Notes under the pieces: model-generated | Told to the model about the DNA's origin: nothing | Database searches by the model: none | The model's input: only the letters and a program-made list of their open reading frames with translations | From: Patescibacteria group bacterium UBA1370 | GTDB lineage: Bacteria; Patescibacteriota; Microgenomatia; UBA1400; PJMF01 | Length of the DNA stretch: 27,570 nt | NCBI GenBank assembly: GCA_002306315.1 | Contig: DBRK01000028.1 | Coordinates: 1 to 27,570, forward strand | Direction of reading: 5' to 3' | Position numbers and translations under genes: made by a program | Part shown: piece by piece, positions 14,196-22,837 of the stretch | Layout: the number at the start of each line of letters is the position of its first letter | Position numbering within the stretch: the first letter of the stretch is position 1

Positions 14196-15485
14196 ATGTC
14201 GATTTTCCACCAACTCTTGGCTAACACCTTTTTGGTGTCAATGAAGAACAACTTTGTCTGGTTTGCTTTGACCTACTGGGTTTATCTCTCGACAAAATCT
14301 GTGATTTCCACCAGTCTGGTTGGAGGCACTTTTCTGGTGGCCGCAGCTGTTTCCAGCGTCTGGCTGGGATCATTGGTAGACAAGCACCGTAAAAAGCAAG
14401 TGATGCTGTGGTCAAACATCGTGACTTTGATATTTTTTGTTCTCGGTTTTTTGCTCTATATTCTCCAACCGCAGGAGGTGTTTGCATCAGTTCTTAACCC
14501 GCAACTATGGTTGATGATTGTGTTGCTGATGGCCGGGGTGATTGCTGGCGCGATCTACGGAATCGCGGTTCCAACTATGGTGACTCTGTTGGTGCCCAAG
14601 GAAGGCCGGGACAAGGCAAACGGGTTATTGGGTACTGTCATGGGACTATCATTTGCGGCTACTTCTGTCGGTAGTGGCTTGATACTTGGGTACGGTGGAA
14701 TGACCTGGGTGTTGGGGATTGCCATCGCTTTGACTTTAGTGGGCATGCTACATTTGTTGTTGATTCCGATAGAAGAAAAGAAGATTATTCACCTGGAAGA
14801 AGCGCCAAAGGGAATAGACTTTAAGGGAACTTTTAAGGTAGTCAGGTCCATACCGGGTTTGTTCGCACTGATTCTTTTTACCACTTTTAATAATTTCATT
14901 GGCGGAGTGTTTATGGCATTGATGGACGCTTATGGCCTCTCGTTGGTAACAGTGCAGATTTGGGGACTGCTCTGGGGTGTGCTTAGTTTTGGTTTTATCT
15001 TCGGCGGCTTGTTTATTGCAAAATTTGGTCTGGGCAAGAACCCATTGCGCACGCTTTTTATGGTGAACTCAGTTATTTGGGTGACCTGTATTTTCTTTCC
15101 CATTCAGCCGTCGATAGTCTTGCTGTCTCTGGGCGGGCTTGTCTGGATGTCATTAGTGCCTTTTATAGAAGCAACCGAGCAGACCATTATTCAAGCTGTG
15201 GTTCCGCCACAACGGCAAGGCAGGGTTTTTGGTTTTGCCCAAAGCGTAGAGCAGGCGGCCTCACCGCTGACTGCTTTTTTGATTGGGCCAATAGCACAGT
15301 TTTTGTTTATTCCCTTTATGACCACTGGCCGTGGAGTGGAGTTGATAGGCAGTTGGTTCGGAACTGGCACTGGGCGGGGCATTGCTTTGGTTTTTATGAT
15401 GGCTGGAGTGTTGGGTTTAATAGTGACAATGATCTCTATGAGGTCAAATGCCTACCGACTGTTAGCTGATAGGTACAGCAGCTGA
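14196..15485 (+). CDS. MFS transporter (drug/multispecific exporter-like)
   Basis: This major facilitator superfamily permease has 429 residues and 12 predicted helices. The N-terminus (HQLLANTFLVSMKNNFVWFALTYWVYL) and the loop 2-3 motif GSLVDKHRKKQVML (the MFS motif A region) match MFS exporters of the Bacillus type. Helix 5 contains GLSFAATSVGSGLILG, as in the antiporter motif. The ATG at 14196 fits the family N-terminus; a downstream ATG at 14238 would cut the first helix. No Shine-Dalgarno is obvious. It is divergent from the riboswitch-controlled gene and shares its upstream region, so co-regulation is possible but not by the riboswitch itself. The substrate is unknown. Confidence 0.85.
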   Translation: MSIFHQLLANTFLVSMKNNFVWFALTYWVYLSTKSVISTSLVGGTFLVAAAVSSVWLGSLVDKHRKKQVMLWSNIVTLIFFVLGFLLYILQPQEVFASVLNPQLWLMIVLLMAGVIAGAIYGIAVPTMVTLLVPKEGRDKANGLLGTVMGLSFAATSVGSGLILGYGGMTWVLGIAIALTLVGMLHLLLIPIEEKKIIHLEEAPKGIDFKGTFKVVRSIPGLFALILFTTFNNFIGGVFMALMDAYGLSLVTVQIWGLLWGVLSFGFIFGGLFIAKFGLGKNPLRTLFMVNSVIWVTCIFFPIQPSIVLLSLGGLVWMSLVPFIEATEQTIIQAVVPPQRQGRVFGFAQSVEQAASPLTAFLIGPIAQFLFIPFMTTGRGVELIGSWFGTGTGRGIALVFMMAGVLGLIVTMISMRSNAYRLLADRYSS

Positions 15486-15609
15486 TCTAAGAATGCTATA
15501 CTGAGATATAGTACTCTACATATTCCTATCTGTCGTGCTTTTTGCTATCTTAATATTGGATAAGAGGTAATCTATTAAGCCGACATAAACTGCCATCGCT
15601 GGCTGCTAA

Positions 15610-15957
15610 ATGAAATATTATCTTGCCGGACTTACAAATATTCTCCTTGGTTTGCTGATCCTGAGCATTGTCTTTCTTTTTGAGTACTTAATTGTGCCCA
15701 AATTACTCGGTGTTTACCAAGGACTTTCGGCGACGCTGCCCGCGCCAAATAGCTCAGTTTTTCTTTTCTACACCATGCTGGGAGTGAGTAATTTAATGCT
15801 TGGCGTGGCCACGATCAGAAAATCACCCAACAGGCATCATTATTTTTGTTTAGGTTTGACAGCGCTGATTGTTTCTTTTTTCCTTAGCGGTTTTTTGGTG
15901 TCCTACTTAACTGACAGGGTGTTAAACCCGCTTTATGATCTCACTTCTTCACTCTAG
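15610..15957 (+). CDS. Small membrane protein, unknown function
   Basis: The product has 115 residues with three clear membrane segments (~5-30, 49-66 and 78-102). No family is recognised. The start is a plain ATG without an obvious SD; a TAAACT candidate -10 sits 18 bases upstream. It precedes the acyltransferase 3 gene by 35 bases and may be in the same transcript. Confidence 0.65.
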   Translation: MKYYLAGLTNILLGLLILSIVFLFEYLIVPKLLGVYQGLSATLPAPNSSVFLFYTMLGVSNLMLGVATIRKSPNRHHYFCLGLTALIVSFFLSGFLVSYLTDRVLNPLYDLTSSL

Positions 15958-15992
15958 TTATTTGAGAATAATTAGTAACGGCTTGGGAAACA

Positions 15993-17096
15993 TTGCGATT
16001 GGCACTTAGGGATGCTTTTGCTAAACTATCTGCCGTGATAAAGAACACAGCTTCCTCCAAGTCAATTCCGACAGAAAAACAGGTGGGTCAACTGGCCAAA
16101 GCTGTTGCTATTTGCGCGGTAGTGGGTCTGCATTTTTTGGCGTTGTTTCCGGAAACTCTTTATACAGCTGAAGGAAAGGGTATCTATTTTATCGTTCTTA
16201 ATCAAATTGCCCGCTTCAGCGTGCCATTGTTTTTGGCTCTGTCCGGATTTGGCTTAGCCAGGAAATATCAGCATGAGATTCCTTCGCTCAGGGAATTTTT
16301 CATGAGAAGGGTTTCCAAGTTGCTGCCGCCTTATCTACTCTGGTCCGTTATCCTCCTGGCAATCATGCGCATCAGCGATTCCTGGCAGCAAAGCCAGGGC
16401 AGTCTATGGGAGAGCCTCTTGTATGGAGAGGCTGATTACCATCTCTATTTCGTGCCGGTGATTTTTCAGCTCTATTTACTGTTTGTTTTTTTGTTGAAGA
16501 TAAAGCGCCGCCAGCTTTTTTGGCTGGTACTGGCGTCTGGGTTGTTGCAGGCAGTTTGGTTTGTGGCCATCCGGTATCTGGCGGCGCAGGAATCGACGCT
16601 TCTTACTGGCTTGACTGACGACCAAGTGCAGTACCGGCTTTTGACTAACTGGATTTTTTATTTTGTCTTTGGTGTCTTGTTGTCGCAACTGAGTTTGGAG
16701 CGCCTACGAAGACTGACGTTCTTGAAACCAGTGCTGGCCTTAGTAGTTTTGGGGAGTCTGGTTTGGGCAGTAACTGATTCCCAGGAGGTAATCAAAACAA
16801 CCGGAGACATTATTTTTGCCACCGGCTTTACCCGACTGCCGGTGTTTGTTTACGCCACAGGGGTTATCACCGCTGTGACAGTCTATGGGCAGCAGCTGCT
16901 GGCCGGTGTCAGGCTGGAAAAAAATCCTCTAATGTTTATTGGTAGACACTCATATGCAATCTATCTTTCCCACACCTTGGTGCTGCGGATAATCGAAGCC
17001 TTTATGGAGGGCGGGACAGAATTTGCCGCGGTTACCTTGGCAGCTGTGTTGTTGGCAACGGGGTTGGTGGCTAGCAAGCAGTTTTCAGTTGGCTAA
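15993..17096 (+). CDS. Acyltransferase 3 family membrane protein
   Basis: The product has 367 residues and about ten membrane helices. Family marks are the conserved His of helix 1 (AVVGLHFLALFPE), FSVPLFLALSGFGLARKY, the RRVSKLLPPYLLWS motif, and the C-terminal GRHSYAIYLSHTLVLRI. These enzymes transfer acyl groups (often acetyl or succinyl) to sugars of surface polysaccharides. No glycosylation genes are adjacent, so the substrate is unknown. The start is uncertain: TTG at 15993 gives the longest form, and GTG near 16035 would also keep all helices. The last residues (ASKQFSVG) may not be the original end, because another frame continues as LAKTCLPLISHFVHM to 17145. Confidence 0.82.
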   Translation: MRLALRDAFAKLSAVIKNTASSKSIPTEKQVGQLAKAVAICAVVGLHFLALFPETLYTAEGKGIYFIVLNQIARFSVPLFLALSGFGLARKYQHEIPSLREFFMRRVSKLLPPYLLWSVILLAIMRISDSWQQSQGSLWESLLYGEADYHLYFVPVIFQLYLLFVFLLKIKRRQLFWLVLASGLLQAVWFVAIRYLAAQESTLLTGLTDDQVQYRLLTNWIFYFVFGVLLSQLSLERLRRLTFLKPVLALVVLGSLVWAVTDSQEVIKTTGDIIFATGFTRLPVFVYATGVITAVTVYGQQLLAGVRLEKNPLMFIGRHSYAIYLSHTLVLRIIEAFMEGGTEFAAVTLAAVLLATGLVASKQFSVG

Positions 17097-17142
17097 AACA
17101 TGTTTGCCGCTCATTTCTCACTTTGTTCACATGTTTGCAAAT

Positions 17143-17148
17143 TAAAAT
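17143..17148 (+). promoter_or_regulatory. Candidate -10 of the small acidic protein gene
   Basis: TAAAAT ends nine bases before the ATG at 17158, the same geometry as other first genes here. Confidence 0.35.
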
Positions 17149-17157
17149 GTCACTGAT

Positions 17158-17400
17158 ATGGTTGATGAGACCACAGCTACTGAACTGGCTGCGACTACTA
17201 ATACTACGGTGGATCCGGCAGAAGTTGTAGCCCAGATCAATGATTTAGTCACCGCGGTCCAAGACTTGCAGCGGGTTGTTTCTCAACATACGGAAAATTG
17301 GCAGGCGCTGATTGAATATCTTGATGGCCAGGGTGACTTGTACACAACTTTGCGCTCGGTAGTCAACTCATTAACAGTTGAGGAACTGCGGGAGTATTAA
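17158..17400 (+). CDS. Small acidic helical protein, unknown function
   Basis: The product has 80 residues. After a Thr/Ala-rich start it contains an amphipathic helix with regular hydrophobic spacing (VVAQINDLVTAVQDLQRVV, ~22-40) that looks like a short coiled coil. No family is recognised. It has its own -10 box nine bases upstream. Its stop overlaps that of the convergent AlkD-like gene by four bases, a common arrangement here. Confidence 0.6.
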   Translation: MVDETTATELAATTNTTVDPAEVVAQINDLVTAVQDLQRVVSQHTENWQALIEYLDGQGDLYTTLRSVVNSLTVEELREY

Positions 17401-18158
17401 ATAGTCACTGTACTGATGGAATATTTAGCTGGCAATTTTCTGGTCGCTTCGCGTCTGGTGAGACCGCTCATCTGGTGCTGATATTTTTTCACAAAATCAA
17501 CTACTGTTTGAGGATGCTTGCGCGACATTTCCCTTAGAGTCCAGCCAATAGCTTTGCGGATAAAAAATTTAGCCCGCTTATTTTGCAATTTGTCTTTATA
17601 GAGTTTGTCAATCCAGCTTTCATCAAGCTGATCTGCTGCCATTTGGAAAAACAAATCCTTATCACCGCCTTTTCCTTGGCGGAAAAACAACAATTGTGAC
17701 AGCAAAGCCGAACGCCGCACCCAGAAGTCGTCATCTTTGATCCATTTTTTCAAGACGTTATAAGTTTGTGGGTATTCGCTCAGTAGATGAGGCATGACTT
17801 GAATGATGAAATTATCCAGCAATGCCCAGCCTTTTGATGCGCGCATAAGTGTCTCCAAGAGCGGCAGATCAGCGGGAGTGAGTTTATCTTTGTGCAGCAC
17901 CAAAATATCCAACGCCAGCATCCGCTCCTCAAACGAAGGCTGCTGCCACAGTAGTTTGACAAGAGTTAGAACCTCCTTCTTACTCAGTTGAATAAGCTGC
18001 TGTTTATTGTCTCTGAGAAACTTCTCCCGCAGACCAAAAGAGAGTCCATAGTGTTTGAGTTCGGAATATAGATAAGCCTTTTCTTTTTTTGCCCTTTCTT
18101 GGCCGAAATTCGTTTGACAAAACTTTTTGAATTCAGAGATAACAATTTGAGCATTCAT
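17397..18158 (-). CDS. DNA alkylation repair protein (AlkD-like)
   Basis: The product has 253 residues and is an all-helical HEAT-like repeat glycosylase of the AlkD family, which removes cationic alkylated purines such as 3-methyl- and 7-methyl-guanine/adenine. Key positions are present: WALLDN (the WxxxD pair of the active site) and FFIRKAIGWTLREMSR (the second conserved Trp). I chose the ATG at 18158 (MNAQIVISEFKKF) because the family begins there and TATAAT lies six bases upstream. The longer in-frame start at 18272 would run through the alr promoter. It is divergent from alr. Confidence 0.88.
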   Translation of the reverse strand: MNAQIVISEFKKFCQTNFGQERAKKEKAYLYSELKHYGLSFGLREKFLRDNKQQLIQLSKKEVLTLVKLLWQQPSFEERMLALDILVLHKDKLTPADLPLLETLMRASKGWALLDNFIIQVMPHLLSEYPQTYNVLKKWIKDDDFWVRRSALLSQLLFFRQGKGGDKDLFFQMAADQLDESWIDKLYKDKLQNKRAKFFIRKAIGWTLREMSRKHPQTVVDFVKKYQHQMSGLTRREATRKLPAKYSISTVTI

Positions 18159-18164
18159 AACAGG

Positions 18165-18170
18165 ATTATA
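18165..18170 (-). promoter_or_regulatory. -10 of the AlkD-like gene
   Basis: On the minus strand TATAAT ends six bases before the ATG at 18158, predicting a leaderless transcript. No convincing -35. Confidence 0.5.
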
Positions 18171-18221
18171 AACTACCTGAAGCCAAAATGATTTTGTCTG
18201 GTATAGTCTAACAATCATAAT

Positions 18222-18230
18222 TGCTATAAT
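18222..18230 (+). promoter_or_regulatory. Perfect extended -10 of alr
   Basis: TGCTATAAT ends six bases before the ATG at 18237. Transcription would begin at or next to the A of the start codon. Confidence 0.65.
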
Positions 18231-18236
18231 TGCCGC

Positions 18237-19367
18237 ATGGTCTCTTTGCCTGTTTTCCGCAAATACCAACATCTCAATAAAATTCTGGTCAGCCGTTCAG
18301 CTCTGGAGCACAATTATCGGGTGTTGGCTGACCTCAATCCCAACTTGCAGATTGCTCCTGTATTGAAAAGCAACGCTTATGGTCATGGCCTAAAGCTTGT
18401 GGCATCCATTTTTGACAAACTCAATCCGCCCTTTTTTATGGTGGATAGTTTGTATGAAGCTTATGAAATCAGAAAGCTGAAGCTGAAAACTCCGGTGCTG
18501 ATCATGGGTTACACTCATCCTAATAACTTGAAGATCAAACGGCTGCCTTTTCATTTTGCCGTTTTTGATCTGGATACTGCCCGCGCACTCAACAGCAAAC
18601 AGCGCAACTGCCCCGTACATCTTTTTATCGACACGGGCATGCACCGCGAGGGGGTCATGCCCGGCGAGTTACCCGGTTTTCTGAGTGAGCTGAAAAAGCT
18701 GACAAACCTCAGGTTGGTCGGGCTGGCATCTCATTTGGCGGATGCTGATAGCACCACCGGCGCCCGATTCACCGAAAAGCAATTACAGGTTTTTGAGGAT
18801 GCGCTGGAGGTTGTGCGTGCACATGGTTTTGATCCCCAGTGGCGTCATGTGCAGGCATCCGCTGGAGTGATGACTGCCAAACATCCTGCCCTGAATGTTG
18901 CCAGGGCAGGGTTAGTTTGTTATGGTCTGAGTCCGCTGTCAAGTGCTCGTGCCGGCAAAATAACTCTACGGCCGGCTCTGACATTTACCTCAACCCTGGC
19001 ACAAATAAAGATGCTCAAAAAAGGAGATATTGTCGGGTACAACCGGACATATAGATGTGCATCAGACATGACTGTCGGCCTGGTGCCGGCTGGGTATTAT
19101 GACGGTGTGGACCGGAGGCTCTCCAATGTAGGTGTAATTAGTGTTGAAGGCGTGGAGTGTCCGATTCTCGGCCGCGTCTCTATGAACATGACTGTGATCG
19201 GGTTGGATGGCGTCAGAAATCCTCGGCTCGGTCAAAAAGCAACTATCTACAGCAACGACCCCAGTGCCGGTAACTCCCTAGCCAGCGCAGCGGCGCGGTG
19301 CAATACCATCCCCTATGATTTGCTGGTGCATTTAGCCGAAAGCATTCGGCGCGAAGTAGTGGAATAA
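18237..19367 (+). CDS. alr: Alanine racemase
   Basis: This PLP-dependent enzyme interconverts L- and D-alanine for peptidoglycan synthesis. It has 376 residues, the usual length. The PLP lysine is Lys44 in PVLKSNAYGHG. Arg137 lies in DTGMHREG, the PLP-contacting Arg in NVARAGLVCYGLSP, and the catalytic Tyr268 in VGYNRTY. The active-site block usually written RxCMD(Q/M) reads RVSMNM here, so Asp and Cys are replaced by Asn and Ser. The rest of the barrel is conventional, so it should be active. It is a single transcription unit, divergent from the AlkD-like gene. Confidence 0.93.
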   Translation: MVSLPVFRKYQHLNKILVSRSALEHNYRVLADLNPNLQIAPVLKSNAYGHGLKLVASIFDKLNPPFFMVDSLYEAYEIRKLKLKTPVLIMGYTHPNNLKIKRLPFHFAVFDLDTARALNSKQRNCPVHLFIDTGMHREGVMPGELPGFLSELKKLTNLRLVGLASHLADADSTTGARFTEKQLQVFEDALEVVRAHGFDPQWRHVQASAGVMTAKHPALNVARAGLVCYGLSPLSSARAGKITLRPALTFTSTLAQIKMLKKGDIVGYNRTYRCASDMTVGLVPAGYYDGVDRRLSNVGVISVEGVECPILGRVSMNMTVIGLDGVRNPRLGQKATIYSNDPSAGNSLASAAARCNTIPYDLLVHLAESIRREVVE

Positions 19368-19378
19368 CTGTGCCGGAT

Positions 19379-20143
19379 TTATTCCTCAGTCTCATCAGGG
19401 TCACGCTTCATTTTTTCTTCTTTTAAGCAGTCTAACAGGAAAATACTGATGTCCAACGATAAAAATTGCAAGCCGACTTTATCTTCATAAAACAAAATTG
19501 ATTTATCCATCAATTCTTGGAGGGCAAGAAAATACTCGCTTAGTATTAAGCCGCTTAAAGCAGCGACGCCCTCTGGTGTGTCAGTTTCTTGATTCTTTTG
19601 TAAAAAGATTGTTTTCAGTACAGCTTTGGCTTCGGGACTCAGATCCGCATAAACTGATTTGACCGCAGCTCCCAAGCTGAAGTCGTAATCGGCAAAGGCG
19701 CTCCAGAGTTCCCTGCTTTTATCAAAACCTAAGATTAGGTGAGGAAATTTATCTTGAATGAGTTGTCTAATAGTGTCGGGGCCAGTTCCCGCTAGAATTA
19801 CATCACCGGTATTGAGGTATAAGGTTTCACTGCTGCCAGTGTTTTGCATAGAGATAATAACTGTGGTGGGTTTGGTGATAACCGTGAAACGGCGATTTTC
19901 ACTGAGAGTTGGGTAGTCCGGGATAATGTGGACTCTAATCTGATGCTGATATTCAATGAGTTCAATAAGGGAGTGAGTTTTTTTATTAAAATATTGGTCA
20001 ACTTCTTCATAAGTCAAATGAGCATCGAGCAACATCCGTAAGATAGCTATATCTATCCAATAATCAGCAGGAAAGCCGGTTTTTTCCGGTGGTCGGGTAA
20101 TTCTGACCAGTGCTTCATGACCATTTACTCTTCCTAGAACCAT
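19379..20143 (-). CDS. Uncharacterised soluble protein
   Basis: The product has 254 residues and no signal peptide or membrane helix. The N-terminal ~120 residues contain alternating short beta stretches (RFTVITKPTTVIISMQ, ETLYLNTGDVILAG) and the C-terminal half is helical and acidic, ending DPDETEE. No family is recognised. I chose the ATG at 20143 (MVLGRVNG) over an in-frame TTG at 20155. It stands alone: the alr stop converges on it and the two-domain PhnB gene is 62 bases upstream on the same strand. Confidence 0.65.
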   Translation of the reverse strand: MVLGRVNGHEALVRITRPPEKTGFPADYWIDIAILRMLLDAHLTYEEVDQYFNKKTHSLIELIEYQHQIRVHIIPDYPTLSENRRFTVITKPTTVIISMQNTGSSETLYLNTGDVILAGTGPDTIRQLIQDKFPHLILGFDKSRELWSAFADYDFSLGAAVKSVYADLSPEAKAVLKTIFLQKNQETDTPEGVAALSGLILSEYFLALQELMDKSILFYEDKVGLQFLSLDISIFLLDCLKEEKMKRDPDETEE

Positions 20144-20204
20144 AGTGAAATACAAAGATTTTCAAAATGTACTAACAAATTATGGTTCATGTTTAGCTAG
20201 GTGA

Positions 20205-21119
20205 TTAACCCTGGTATGCCCTTTCTAGTTCCGCAATATCTAGCTTTTTCATTTGCAGCATTGCTTCCATTACACGGTCGGCTTTTTCCTTGTCTTGATC
20301 AGACAGCATTTCATCTAACACCCTAGGTACCACCTGCCAGGAAACCCCATATTTGTCTTTGAGCCAACCGCATTGTTCAGAATCTGGAAAAGCCGAGAGG
20401 GCGGACCAGAGCCGGTCTATTTCCTCCTGTGTGTTGACATAGATCACTATTGAAATCGCTTCCGTAAATGTGAAGTCATGGTCACCGCCGCCATCCATGG
20501 CAATAAATTTTTCGCCTTCCAAACTGAACACAGAGTGAGCAACCGCATCACCATATTTCTCGGCGGTTTCCGGATCCATCATGCCATCGTTGTAGCGGTT
20601 GAGCGCATCTATTTTTGAGTTTTCAAAAAGTGAGGTATAGAGATTAATGGCTTCCTCCGCTTTGCCGAATACTTCTCGGGTGAAAAGAAACGAAGGGACA
20701 ATCTTTTGTTCTACCTCCTCATCGGACCTGATTAACTGCCAGGAAATTCCAAATCTGTCACTTACCCAGCCATATTTCTCACTAAAAGGATAACTGCCCA
20801 ATTCCATCAGCACCTCGCCACCATCGGCTAATGCCTTCCACAGCCAGTCTATTTCTTCATCGTCTGGCAGGGAAACGGTGAATGATATGGCCGGGGTCGG
20901 TGAGAAGAGATCGCCGCCGTTCAACGCCATGAATTGATAGCCTTCGAGTTCGTAGACCACTGTCAGCAGGCTGCCCTCAGGCATGCCTGAAACCTCTGCG
21001 GAGGCAGCATTGTAATATGCCCGTTCGCCGATTTTGGAGTTGCGGAATAGTGTCGTGTAAAACTCAACTGCTTCTTCGGCGTTATTGTTAAACCAGAGAT
21101 TGGGGACGAATTTATGCAT
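20205..21119 (-). CDS. Two-domain PhnB-like VOC protein
   Basis: The product has 304 residues and carries two tandem PhnB/VOC domains. The first begins MHKFVPNLWFNNNAEEAVEFY and ends near SDRFGISWQLI; the second begins KIVPSFLFTREVFGKAEEAI and ends in KDKYGVSWQVVPRVLDE. Each domain has the beta-alpha-beta-beta-beta pair layout of the superfamily. The second domain closely resembles the single-domain protein at 121-621. The ligand is unknown. I prefer the ATG at 21119, where family members begin, over an in-frame ATG at 21188. The longer form would add 23 unrelated residues, but it does have a TATAGT box about 15 bases upstream, so it is not excluded. It is divergent from guaA. Confidence 0.85.
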   Translation of the reverse strand: MHKFVPNLWFNNNAEEAVEFYTTLFRNSKIGERAYYNAASAEVSGMPEGSLLTVVYELEGYQFMALNGGDLFSPTPAISFTVSLPDDEEIDWLWKALADGGEVLMELGSYPFSEKYGWVSDRFGISWQLIRSDEEVEQKIVPSFLFTREVFGKAEEAINLYTSLFENSKIDALNRYNDGMMDPETAEKYGDAVAHSVFSLEGEKFIAMDGGGDHDFTFTEAISIVIYVNTQEEIDRLWSALSAFPDSEQCGWLKDKYGVSWQVVPRVLDEMLSDQDKEKADRVMEAMLQMKKLDIAELERAYQG

Positions 21120-21225
21120 TTGTCCAGTTTGGAGAAGGTAAGTAATATCTTGGTAAGATTTTTTGTTGAAAATGGTAAGAGATTTCATTACTCAAGATGA
21201 TTCACTATAAATTCATTTTTTGCCT

Positions 21226-21231
21226 TACAAT
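21226..21231 (+). promoter_or_regulatory. Candidate -10 of guaA
   Basis: TACAAT ends nine bases before the ATG at 21241. TATACT at 21231-21236 is an alternative but would leave only four bases. Either way no Shine-Dalgarno precedes guaA. Confidence 0.45.
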
Positions 21232-21240
21232 ATACTTACT

Positions 21241-22767
21241 ATGCTCCTCATCATTGATTTTGGTTCCCAAACCACGCATTTAATCGGTAGAAGACTGCGG
21301 CAACTTGGCATTCTTGTTGAATACGCTGATGGAGAAAACGCGGCAGCTGTTATGAAGAAGCTAAAGAAGGCTGGCAACATGCCAATGGGCATCATTCTTT
21401 CCGGGGGTCCAGCCAGTGTTTATGAAAAGGGTGCGCCCACAATGGATCGGGCGGTGCTGGCAAGTGGTATGCCGATTTTGGGCATCTGTTATGGTTGGCA
21501 GCTGATGGCAAAAATTCTTGGCGGCAAAGTGGAAAGCGCTCATCATGAGTACGGTCCCGAGTTGTTAACCCATCAGGAGAATATTTTCAAGTTGTCAAAA
21601 ACAAAACACACCGTATTTATGTCGCATGGCGACTCGGTGACAAAGCTGCCATTGGGATTCCGAGCTTTTGCCTCAACCCGGCAGGTAAAAAATGCCGCCG
21701 TTGTCCATAAAAACAACAGATATTTTGGGGTTCAGTTTCATCCCGAAGTTGATCACAGCGAATATGGGTTAGAGATGCTCCGATATTTTGCAGAGAAAAT
21801 TTGTGGGGAAAAAATTTCCGAGTTCCAGCTTGACCCGAAAGAAATAATCAGTCGAATCAAAGACCGGGTGGGTGATAAAAAAGTGCTCTGCGCGGTATCC
21901 GGCGGAGTGGACTCTACCGTGGCGGCGTTTCTCATCGGCAAAGCCATCGGTAAAAATCTCCTGCCCATCTATGTAGACAGCGGCTTGATGAGGGAAGGGA
22001 CAACAGAACGGGTTCGCCACATTTTTACCAAACTTATTAAAGCAGATTTGGTGGTGGTAGAAGCTAAATCCAGATTTATGAAAGCCCTCAAGGGGGTCAC
22101 TGATCCGGAACAGAAGCGCAAAGCCATAGGCAAACTTTATATTGAAATTTTTCAGGAAGAAGCCCGCAAGCATCCTGAGGCGGGATTTCTTGGCCAGGGC
22201 ACAATATATTCTGACGTAATTGAATCCAAAGGCTCCAAAAAAGCTTCCAATATTAAGTCGCATCACAATGTAGGCGGTCTACCGGAGGAGTTACAGCTCC
22301 AACTGCTTGAACCCATCCGCGATCTGTACAAAGACGAAGTGCGGGAGTTAGGGCGGATACTTGGTTTGCCGGAGGAAATGGTGATGCAGCAGCCGTTTCC
22401 GGGACCGGGTTTTGCCATCCGCATCCGCGGCGAGGTTACTCCCGAACGGCTACAGCAAGCCAAAGCTGCCGACACAATCATTCTGGAAGAAATGAAGCGA
22501 GCAGGCTTGTATGATCGCGTCTTTCAGTGTTTTCCGGTGCTGACGGGTGCTTATAGCACGGCGGTCAAAGGCGATGCACGGGTCTTTGCCGAGGTGGTAG
22601 CGCTGCGTGCTTATGAATCGCGTGACGTCATGACTTCGCGCTGGGCGGATATTCCCTACGAGGTGTTGCAAACCATTTCTTCGCGAATTGTGAACGAGGT
22701 CCCCAAGGTGTCACGAGTGGTTTATGACATTACCACCAAACCGCCGGCGACGATGGAGTGGGAGTAA
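21241..22767 (+). CDS. guaA: GMP synthase (glutamine-hydrolysing)
   Basis: This enzyme converts XMP to GMP with ATP and glutamine-derived ammonia, the last step of GMP synthesis. It has 508 residues in the usual three parts: class I glutamine amidotransferase (~1-195) with the Cys83 nucleophile in GICYGWQ and the His/Glu pair in VQFHPEVDH, an ATP-pyrophosphatase domain with the P-loop SGGVDSTVA (~220-230), and the C-terminal dimerisation domain ending RVVYDITTKPPATMEWE. The start at 21241 matches the family (MLLIIDFGSQ). It stands alone with its own promoter and a candidate terminator. No guaB is visible. Confidence 0.97.
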   Translation: MLLIIDFGSQTTHLIGRRLRQLGILVEYADGENAAAVMKKLKKAGNMPMGIILSGGPASVYEKGAPTMDRAVLASGMPILGICYGWQLMAKILGGKVESAHHEYGPELLTHQENIFKLSKTKHTVFMSHGDSVTKLPLGFRAFASTRQVKNAAVVHKNNRYFGVQFHPEVDHSEYGLEMLRYFAEKICGEKISEFQLDPKEIISRIKDRVGDKKVLCAVSGGVDSTVAAFLIGKAIGKNLLPIYVDSGLMREGTTERVRHIFTKLIKADLVVVEAKSRFMKALKGVTDPEQKRKAIGKLYIEIFQEEARKHPEAGFLGQGTIYSDVIESKGSKKASNIKSHHNVGGLPEELQLQLLEPIRDLYKDEVRELGRILGLPEEMVMQQPFPGPGFAIRIRGEVTPERLQQAKAADTIILEEMKRAGLYDRVFQCFPVLTGAYSTAVKGDARVFAEVVALRAYESRDVMTSRWADIPYEVLQTISSRIVNEVPKVSRVVYDITTKPPATMEWE

Positions 22768-22800
22768 GAATCAGTTTTTTCCAGCTTCTTACCTTTTTTT
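22764..22800 (+). terminator. Candidate intrinsic terminator of guaA
   Basis: GTAAGAA (22764-22770, spanning the stop codon) can pair with TTCTTAC (22786-22792) across a 15-base loop, followed directly by C and seven Ts. The stem is short and AT-rich, so termination may be partial. Confidence 0.5.
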
Positions 22801-22824
22801 GTGTTTTTTCCCAAGAAAAATATC

Positions 22825-22830
22825 TAAACT
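22825..22830 (+). promoter_or_regulatory. -10 of the small orphan gene at 22838
   Basis: TAAACT ends seven bases before the ATG at 22838, matching the mgtE -10 in sequence and geometry. Confidence 0.45.
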
Positions 22831-22837
22831 TGTGCGC

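Noticed and set aside
15494..15509. CTATA/TATAG hairpin after the MFS gene
   Set aside because: Five-pair AT-rich stem with no T run; not a supported terminator.
17397..18272. Longer start for the AlkD-like gene
   Set aside because: The extra residues run antisense through the alr promoter and start codon, and the family begins at 18158.
19361..19385. GGAATAA/TTATTCC inverted repeat between alr and the convergent gene
   Set aside because: No T run on either side; it mostly reflects two facing stop codons.
21220..21240. TTG start for guaA
   Set aside because: It would lie upstream of the -10 region and add residues absent from GMP synthases.
22724..22837. Upstream extension of the orphan gene at 22838
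   Set aside because: It overlaps guaA and its terminator and translates to low-complexity sequence; TAAACT marks the later ATG.
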